DNA of 27,430 nt from an uncultured Mycoplasmatota bacterium. GTDB lineage: Bacteria > Bacillota_I > Bacilli_A > RF39 > UBA660. The stretch's first letter is position 1. Each line of letters begins with the position of its first letter. The stretch is taken from assembly GCA_900546745.1 (NCBI GenBank), contig URDT01000017.1:1-27430 (forward strand). Direction: 5' to 3'. Under the pieces are notes generated by a model that ran no database searches, was not told the origin of the DNA, and worked only from the letters and a program-made list of their open reading frames with translations. Below are positions 22,754 through 27,430 of this stretch, piece after piece. The translations under genes were made by a program, and so were the position numbers.

Positions 22754-23415
22754 TGAGTGCAATACTAAAATTAAGTCATGTTTACTATCATTATAGCGAT
22801 GCCAAAGATAATGACTACGTATTAAAAGATATTAATTTTGAATTTGAAAAAGGAAAGATATATGCTATAAAGGGTAGAAGTGGTAGTGGTAAAACAACAT
22901 TGCTATCTTTAATTAGCGGACTAGAACAATGTAGCGATGGAATCATTCTTTATGAAGAAAAGGATTTAAAAACAAAAAATTTAGATGAATATCGTAGTAA
23001 AGAAATTGGAATTGTTTTTCAAAGTTATAATTTGTTACCACATTTAACAGCAGCAGAAAATATCATTCTATCGATGGATATTAATCATTTAAAAGAGAAA
23101 AATAAAAAACAAAAAGCCATCGAACTATTAAATCAAGTGGGATTATCTAGTGATTATGCTGATCGTAAAATATTAAGATTATCAGGTGGTGAACAGCAAA
23201 GAGTAGCCATTGCTAGAAGTTTATCTTATCACCCTAATATGATTATAGCCGATGAACCAACGGGAAATTTAGATAGAGAAACCGAAGATGAAATCCTAAC
23301 AATTTTAAAAGATCTAGCGCATAAAGAGCAAAAATGTGTAATTATTGTTACTCACTCTAAGAATGTATGTGACAATGTAGATGTTGTATATGAATTAAAA
23401 AAACAAAAAGTCTAG
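22753..23415 (+). CDS. ABC transporter ATP-binding protein (MacB/LolD type)
   Basis: The 220-residue ATPase has Walker A GRSGSGKTT, Q-loop GIVFQSYNLLPHLTAAENI, signature LRLSGGEQQRVAIARSL, Walker B MIIADEPTGNLD with the catalytic Glu, and the switch His in VIIVTHSKNV. The Q-loop and the ADEPTGNLD form are typical of the LolD/MacB/FtsE/BceA group that pairs with FtsX-type permeases. The start ATG shares one base with the TAA of the permease gene, so the two are translated together and should form one complex (two copies of each). The last codons lie inside a terminator whose T tract leads into the tmk promoter. Confidence 0.95.
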   Translation: MSAILKLSHVYYHYSDAKDNDYVLKDINFEFEKGKIYAIKGRSGSGKTTLLSLISGLEQCSDGIILYEEKDLKTKNLDEYRSKEIGIVFQSYNLLPHLTAAENIILSMDINHLKEKNKKQKAIELLNQVGLSSDYADRKILRLSGGEQQRVAIARSLSYHPNMIIADEPTGNLDRETEDEILTILKDLAHKEQKCVIIVTHSKNVCDNVDVVYELKKQKV

Positions 23416-23434
23416 AATAATACTAGATTTTTTT
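23405..23434 (+). terminator. Terminator overlapping the ATPase stop
   Basis: TCTAG (23411-23415) and CTAGA (23423-23427) pair around a 7-nt loop, extended by G-U and A-U pairs (23405-23410 with 23428-23433). The T tract ends two bases before TATAAT. Confidence 0.7.
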
Positions 23435-23435
23435 G

Positions 23436-23453
23436 TATAATAAATATGGTGAT
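23436..23453 (+). promoter_or_regulatory. -10 box and GGTGAT site of the tmk-murL-murD2 operon
   Basis: TATAAT (23436-23441), 6 nt, GGTGAT (23448-23453), 3 nt, ATG 23457. No -35 is visible. Confidence 0.6.
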
Positions 23454-23456
23454 AGA

Positions 23457-24131
23457 ATGAAGCCACTTATTGTAATAGAGGGTACAGATTGTTCTGGCAA
23501 AAAAACACAGACAAAACTATTAAAAGATCATCTAGAAAAAGATAATATTTCAGTAGAGTATTTTAGTTTTCCTAATTATAATTCTCCAACAGGAAAAATC
23601 ATTGAAAATCCCTATTTAGGAAAATATGAAAAAAGTTATTTCAAAGAAGATATTTTAAAGATAGATCCAAAAGTAAGTTCCTTATATTTTGCTGCTGATA
23701 GAAGATATCATTTAGAAAAAATAAAAAATACGCTAGAAAAAAATATTGTAATATTAGATCGTTATGTAGATTCTAATATGGCTTATCAAGGAAGTAGACT
23801 AGATCGAAAGAACCGTATAGAAATGTATCATTGGCTAGAAAAATTAGAGTATGATTTGTTAGAATTACCGAGACCTAATTTAACAATCTTTTTATATGTT
23901 CCACTTCAATATATGAAACAACTAAGTCAAAATCGTGAGAAACTAGATAATTATGAAAAAAATATAAAACTATTACAAATGGCAGAAGCTTCTTATCTTG
24001 AATTAGCTGAATTCCATCATTATCAAATAGTTCATTGTGTAAAGAATAATAAACTAAGAACAATTCAAGATATTCATAAAGAAATCTATCAAATAGTAAC
24101 AGAGTTTTTAGAATCAGGAGGTTCAGTATGA
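23457..24131 (+). CDS. tmk: Thymidylate kinase (dTMP kinase) family protein
   Basis: The 224-residue P-loop kinase has GTDCSGKKT (9-17), the DR motif ILDRYVDSNMAYQGS that binds dTMP, and a C-terminal part consistent with the family. It would make dTDP from dTMP. The P-loop is unusual: the Ser/Thr after GK that normally contacts the nucleotide and Mg is Lys (GKK), and the Gly after D is Cys. An in-frame TTG at 23433 precedes the -10 box, so ATG 23457 is the start, with GGTGAT 3 nt upstream. The stop TGA overlaps the next ATG (ATGA), so it is tightly coupled to murL. It could be the housekeeping Tmk or a variant kinase; the window does not say. Confidence 0.87.
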   Translation: MKPLIVIEGTDCSGKKTQTKLLKDHLEKDNISVEYFSFPNYNSPTGKIIENPYLGKYEKSYFKEDILKIDPKVSSLYFAADRRYHLEKIKNTLEKNIVILDRYVDSNMAYQGSRLDRKNRIEMYHWLEKLEYDLLELPRPNLTIFLYVPLQYMKQLSQNREKLDNYEKNIKLLQMAEASYLELAEFHHYQIVHCVKNNKLRTIQDIHKEIYQIVTEFLESGGSV

Positions 24132-25471
24132 ATCAATTTGAAACTTATCGAAATCAATATCCTAACTTTATTTATAAACAATATCATTTAATAGAAGAAG
24201 AAAACAATTTAAAAATTACTTATGATTTTGAAATTGAAAATTTAAAAGAATTTCATCCATCATTAACAATTCCTAAAGAAATTATAACAACTAACGTTAA
24301 TCAAGATTTTTTAAAAGAGTTAGTTTTTCATTTAGGACTTGTAGAATTAGTTAGTTACTTTAAATGTACTTGTAGTAAAAATGTTATTATTCAAGCAGGT
24401 TATTTAAATAAAGATCAAATTGCTTTTTTTAAAAAACTATATTATTTGGGTTTAGGAGAGTTTTTGTATACTAACCACATTGAAATAGCAGAGCAAGATT
24501 TAATGAATGTTATCATCGATCATCCTATTTCTAAAATACCTAAGATTGATTATAAAGGAAATGGTAATTTAATTCCTGTAGGTGGTGGGAAAGATTCTTG
24601 TGTAACTTTGGAATTATTAAAAAATATGGATAATACTTGTTTTGCTATTAATCCTAAAGAGGCAAATTTAGCTTGTATTGAGCAAAGTGGTAAAAAAGCG
24701 ATTTATGTAAAAAGAACAATTGATAAAAACTTAATTGAACTTAATAAACAAGGTTTCTTAAATGGACATACTCCTTTTAGTGCGATTGTAGCATTTACTT
24801 CTTATATTGTTAGTTATTTAAGTGGTAAAAAATATATTGTTTTATCCAATGAGGGTAGTGCGAATGAATCAACTGTCTTAGGGACTAAAATTAATCATCA
24901 ATATTCTAAAACGTATGAATTTGAACAAGACTTTAATCATTATGTGAAAACTTACTTTCAAATTGATATTCATTATTTTAGCTTTTTAAGACCTCTTTCA
25001 GAATTTCAAATAGGAATGATTTTTTCATCTTTGAAATCTTACCATAAAATTTTTAAAAGCTGTAATGTAGGAAGCAAAAATGAAAATTGGAATTGGTGTT
25101 GTAAATGTCCAAAATGTTTATTTGTTTATATGATTTTAAGACCATTTTTAACAAAGCAAGAAATGTTAGCTATTTTCCATGAAGATTTATATGAAAATAA
25201 AGAGTTATTAAATACTTTTCAAGAATTATTAGGATATGCAAAAACAAAACCATTTGAATGTGTTGGAACATATAAAGAAGCTAGATATGCAGTATCTACT
25301 TCTATTCAAAAAGAAACAAATTTACCATATTTGTTGACATATTATAAAGAGCACTATCCTTTAGAATTTGATTTTGATACTAATGGATATAATCATCAAA
25401 ATAATTTGCCAGAAGAGTTTGAACAAGCATTAAGAAAAGAGTTAGAAAAATATGTACAAAAAAATCATTAA
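24128..25471 (+). CDS. murL: UDP-MurNAc-L-Ala-L-Glu epimerase MurL
   Basis: MurL converts the terminal L-Glu of UDP-MurNAc-L-Ala-L-Glu to D-Glu in an ATP-dependent reaction, as described for Xanthomonas. The 447-residue protein shows an ATP-pyrophosphatase-like loop VGGGKDSCVTLELL (151-164), NGHTPFSAIVAF (212-223), LSNEGSANES (239-248) and a Cys cluster WNWCCKCPKC (321-330) followed by LFVYMILRPF, all as expected for this family from memory. The N-terminal 140 residues have no catalytic motif. It overlaps tmk by 4 bases and murD2 by 20 bases. The pairing with a MurD of the L-Glu-type, next door, is what makes the assignment convincing. No close look-alike with another function is known to me that also sits beside murD. 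Confidence 0.85.
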   Translation: MNQFETYRNQYPNFIYKQYHLIEEENNLKITYDFEIENLKEFHPSLTIPKEIITTNVNQDFLKELVFHLGLVELVSYFKCTCSKNVIIQAGYLNKDQIAFFKKLYYLGLGEFLYTNHIEIAEQDLMNVIIDHPISKIPKIDYKGNGNLIPVGGGKDSCVTLELLKNMDNTCFAINPKEANLACIEQSGKKAIYVKRTIDKNLIELNKQGFLNGHTPFSAIVAFTSYIVSYLSGKKYIVLSNEGSANESTVLGTKINHQYSKTYEFEQDFNHYVKTYFQIDIHYFSFLRPLSEFQIGMIFSSLKSYHKIFKSCNVGSKNENWNWCCKCPKCLFVYMILRPFLTKQEMLAIFHEDLYENKELLNTFQELLGYAKTKPFECVGTYKEARYAVSTSIQKETNLPYLLTYYKEHYPLEFDFDTNGYNHQNNLPEEFEQALRKELEKYVQKNH

Positions 25472-26789
25472 AAAATTAGAAAATAAAAACATTGCCATTT
25501 TAGGATTTGGTTTAGAAGGAAAATCCACTTATCGTTTTATTCGAAGATATCTATCTCAAAGAATTACAATTATCGATCAAAATGACATTACGACAAATGA
25601 ATTATTAAAAAATGATTCTCAAATAGATTTTGTGATAGGACCTGATTATTTAAATCATTTAGATCAATATGATTTAATCATTAAATCGCCAGGAATTTCT
25701 TTAAAAGACATTGATATATCTAATATAAAAGATCGTATTACTTCTCAATTAGAACTTGTTTTGGAAGTTATGAAACAAAATATTATTGGGATAACAGGCA
25801 CCAAAGGAAAAAGTACCACAACCTCATTAATTTATGAGTGTTTTAAAGCCAATCATAAGGATGCTTTTATACTTGGGAATATTGGAAAACCTTTATTAGA
25901 TCAAATAGAGCAATATCATAAAAACACCATTCTTGTGATTGAAATGTCGAGTCATCAATTAGAATTTGTTAAAACATCTCCGCATACGGGAATCATTTTA
26001 AATTTATTTCAAGATCATTTAGATCATGCTGGTAGTGTAAAACATTATCATGAATGTAAATTAAATATGTTCCGTTATATGACAGAACAAGATCGTGCTA
26101 TTTATTGTGAAGATAACCCAAACCTAAATTATTATATGACTCATAATCATTATGAAGCAAAAAAATATTCTGTTAGTTTACAAGAAAATAGTTATGTATC
26201 TTTAAAAAATAATCAAGTAATATGTGAAGATAAAGTATTATATGATGTAAATGAAAAAAGAAACTTAGTAGGCAATCATAATTTAGAAAATATTATGGTG
26301 ACTTTATTAGTTTGCAAATTATATCATTTAGATTTAGAAAAGTGTAGAGAAGTGATTCAAAACTTTAAACCATTAGAACATCGCTTAGAGTTGGTAGGAA
26401 CTTATCAAGATATTATTTATTATAATGATACTATTGCTACCATACCTGCTGCTACAATAAATGGAATTGAAGCTTTAAAAAAAGTAAACACACTAATTTT
26501 TGGAGGAATGGATCGCCATATTGATTATGAAGAGTTTATAACATATTTAAAAAATTGTGATGTAGAAAATTTGATTTGTATGCCAACAACGGGATATCAT
26601 ATTGGAAAGCTATTAGAACAAGACAAAAAAGTTTTTTACGCAGATACATTAGAAAAAGCTGTGGAGATTTCCAAAAAAGTGACAAAGAAAAATATGATAT
26701 GTCTACTGTCACCAGCAGCTTCAAGTTATGAATATTTTAAAAATTTTGAAGAAAAAGGAAATGCCTATAAAGCGTTAGTAAGAAAATAA
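25452..26789 (+). CDS. murD2: UDP-MurNAc-L-Ala:L-glutamate ligase MurD2
   Basis: This 445-residue Mur ligase has the Rossmann-like N-terminal part (NIAILGFGLEGKST), the ATP loop GITGTKGKSTTT (113-124), EMSSHQLE, NLFQDHLDHAGSVKHY, the likely carbamylated Lys (HECK, K203), VGNHNLENIM and the C-terminal domain. Differences from canonical MurD fall at the amino-acid site: NDTIATIPAAT (326-335) instead of the DSKATN-type motif, GGMDRHID (351-358) instead of GG-DKG-D, and SPAASSYEYFKNFEEKG (420-436). Together with murL overlapping by 20 bases, this fits MurD2, which adds L-Glu rather than D-Glu. The ATG at 25452 has only weak Shine-Dalgarno pairing and probably depends on coupling to murL. A strong convergent terminator follows. 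Confidence 0.87.
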   Translation: MYKKIIKKLENKNIAILGFGLEGKSTYRFIRRYLSQRITIIDQNDITTNELLKNDSQIDFVIGPDYLNHLDQYDLIIKSPGISLKDIDISNIKDRITSQLELVLEVMKQNIIGITGTKGKSTTTSLIYECFKANHKDAFILGNIGKPLLDQIEQYHKNTILVIEMSSHQLEFVKTSPHTGIILNLFQDHLDHAGSVKHYHECKLNMFRYMTEQDRAIYCEDNPNLNYYMTHNHYEAKKYSVSLQENSYVSLKNNQVICEDKVLYDVNEKRNLVGNHNLENIMVTLLVCKLYHLDLEKCREVIQNFKPLEHRLELVGTYQDIIYYNDTIATIPAATINGIEALKKVNTLIFGGMDRHIDYEEFITYLKNCDVENLICMPTTGYHIGKLLEQDKKVFYADTLEKAVEISKKVTKKNMICLLSPAASSYEYFKNFEEKGNAYKALVRK

Positions 26790-26821
26790 AAAATCAAAAG
26801 TTTATTCACTTTTGATTTTTT
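26788..26821. terminator. Bidirectional terminator between murD2 and the HIT gene
   Basis: AAAAAATCAAAAGT (26788-26801) pairs with ACTTTTGATTTTTT (26808-26821), a perfect 14-bp stem with a 6-nt loop, and it has T tracts in both directions. It touches both stops: murD2 ends at 26789, and the HIT stop (26802-26804 on the - strand) is in the loop, so one arm encodes the last HIT residues. Confidence 0.92.
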
Positions 26822-27170
26822 CATATATTTCTGCCACATTCACTATTTTTTGAGAAACCTCATAATTAGGAATTAAGTGTAAATGATAATGTTTTACTTC
26901 TTCTGATAATCCATTATTTTGAACCAAAGTTACTCCATCAATTTGTAACTTTTCTTCTAATAGTTTTTTAATCTTTTTAGCAGTTTTAAAAATATGAGAT
27001 AATGTTTCTTCATCAATATCATCTAAATCTTTAAAATGTTGCTTTGGAATAATTAAGGTATGACCATTTTCTTTTGGATCAATATCCAAAAATACTTTGA
27101 CTAAGTCATCTTCATATAAAGTGTAAGAAGGTATATCGCCTTTTATAATTTTACAAAATATACAATCCAT
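26802..27170 (-). CDS. HIT-family nucleotide hydrolase (HinT-like)
   Basis: The 122-residue protein begins MDCIFCKIIKGDIPS, with the Cys pair 3 and 6 that, with His45 (IPKQHF), can bind zinc. It has NGHTLIIPKQH and the histidine triad HYHLHLIP (94-101) near the C-terminus. HinT-type enzymes hydrolyse AMP-lysine and other nucleoside phosphoramidates. Length is slightly above the usual 110-140 range midpoint, so it is complete. It is the only - strand gene in the window and faces murD2 across a shared terminator. On its upstream side (higher coordinates) lies TAGGAGC and a divergent promoter pair with the prepilin gene. Confidence 0.93.
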   Translation of the reverse strand: MDCIFCKIIKGDIPSYTLYEDDLVKVFLDIDPKENGHTLIIPKQHFKDLDDIDEETLSHIFKTAKKIKKLLEEKLQIDGVTLVQNNGLSEEVKHYHLHLIPNYEVSQKIVNVAEIYEKIKSE

Positions 27171-27190
27171 ATTTTCACGCTCCTATTTTT

Positions 27191-27199
27191 ATTATAACA
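27191..27199 (-). promoter_or_regulatory. Extended -10 promoter of the HIT gene
   Basis: On the - strand the sequence is TGTTATAAT, an extended -10, about 20 nt before the ATG with TAGGAGC between. No clear -35. Confidence 0.65.
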
Positions 27200-27220
27200 T
27201 ATATTTTTTATGGAATCATA

Positions 27221-27249
27221 TTGTTTTACTAAAATATTTTTGTTATAAT
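27221..27249 (+). promoter_or_regulatory. Promoter of the prepilin gene with extended -10
   Basis: TTGTTT (27221-27226), 17 nt, and TATAAT (27244-27249) preceded by TGT. It is divergent from the HIT promoter, with -10 boxes about 48 bp apart. The transcript should start near 27256. Confidence 0.7.
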
Positions 27250-27255
27250 GAAACT

Positions 27256-27344
27256 ATCAAAAGTAAATCATAATATAGTTTGTAATAGGCAAAATATCGC
27301 GTTTGCCGAGAGCAAACGGGGGGGGGTAAACAACCCTCTTTTTT
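27256..27344 (+). promoter_or_regulatory. Structured leader with alternative hairpins and terminator before the prepilin gene
   Basis: GGCAAA (27288-27293) can pair with TTTGCC (27302-27307), or CGTTTGC (27300-27306) can pair with GCAAACG (27312-27318); the two share bases and exclude each other. A terminator-like hairpin follows, GGGT (27324-27327) with ACCC (27333-27336), extended into the 9-G tract (27318-27326) by G-C and G-U pairs and followed by six T. This is a riboswitch- or attenuator-like layout; it does not match the c-di-GMP consensus I know. Confidence 0.5.
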
Positions 27345-27369
27345 AGTATGTAGGAAAGGAATGAACACA

Positions 27370-27430
27370 ATGAAAAGAAAAGGATTTACACTAATAGAAC
27401 TATTAGGAGTGATTGTAGTACTAGCAGTAA
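27370..27430 (+). CDS. Type IV prepilin-like protein, 5' part only
   Basis: The first 20 residues read MKRKGFTLIELLGVIVVLAV, a textbook prepilin leader: short basic leader, cleavage between Gly5 and Phe6 by prepilin peptidase, Glu at +5 of the mature protein, then the hydrophobic assembly helix. It is a pilin or pseudopilin of a type IV or competence pilus. The gene runs off the window, so the C-terminal domain and its neighbours are unknown. ATG 27370 is preferred because AGGAAAGGA lies 8-9 nt upstream; an in-frame ATG at 27361 would be too close to that site. Expression depends on the leader terminator described above. Confidence 0.9.
   Translation, partial: MKRKGFTLIELLGVIVVLAV

Noticed and set aside
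27256..27344. c-di-GMP riboswitch before the prepilin gene
   Set aside because: GGCAAA is present, but the tetraloop-receptor and conserved core of class I, and the class II pseudoknot pattern, are not recognisable. Kept only as an unclassified leader.

Overview
The window is about 30% GC, gene-dense, and almost entirely on the + strand. Trp is read from TGG and TGA occurs as a stop, so the code is standard. Gene content (RbgA, an rpsB-tsf-frr core, SpoIVB-type protease, consensus sigma-A promoters, AGGAGG and GGTGAT ribosome binding sites) points to a low-GC Bacillota, plausibly an uncultured gut Bacilli/Mollicutes-like lineage. That placement is inference from style and content, not from a marker search. 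No stretch longer than 300 bases lacks a gene.

Layout. 1-2900 is an accessory, partly decayed segment: a truncated RhuM gene, a KilA-N gene, a 29-codon remnant that may come from a CutA-like gene and is translationally coupled to rbgA, and an Smr-domain gene broken by an internal deletion plus frameshift. 2894-7105 holds two large envelope proteins with internal repeats behind two strong promoters. 7109-9937 carries a small unknown protein, a VTT-domain membrane protein, RmuC and a DUF2238-like membrane protein. 9949-13326 is the translation block rpsB-tsf-unknown-frr, in which pyrH is missing from its usual place and S2 has an extra C-terminal SAP-like domain. 13338-16843 is phosphoesterase, nusB, xseA, xseB and a HAD nucleotidase-like gene. 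16853-21251 is a glutamine amidotransferase-like protein, a SpoIVB-type PDZ serine protease, a sigma-70 factor, cdsA and the site-2 protease rseP. 21266-23434 is an ABC transporter pair behind a perfect 11-bp tandem repeat that looks like a response-regulator site. 23436-26821 is an overlapping tmk-murL-murD2 operon. A HIT protein reads on the - strand, and the window ends in a type IV prepilin gene behind a structured leader.

Most notable points. (1) murL-murD2 encodes the alternative route to D-Glu in peptidoglycan: MurD2 adds L-Glu to UDP-MurNAc-L-Ala and MurL epimerises it, so MurI may be dispensable. (2) Six genes share one compact start module: a TATAAT box (often extended), 6-10 nt, GGTGAT, exactly 3 nt, ATG. 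This implies transcripts starting almost at the Shine-Dalgarno. Several of these modules directly follow terminators whose stem contains the previous stop codon. (3) The prepilin leader has two mutually exclusive hairpins followed by an intrinsic terminator built on a 9-G tract, which suggests attenuation or slippage-based variation of pilus expression. (4) A 14-bp perfect inverted repeat brackets the start of the spoIVB-like gene.
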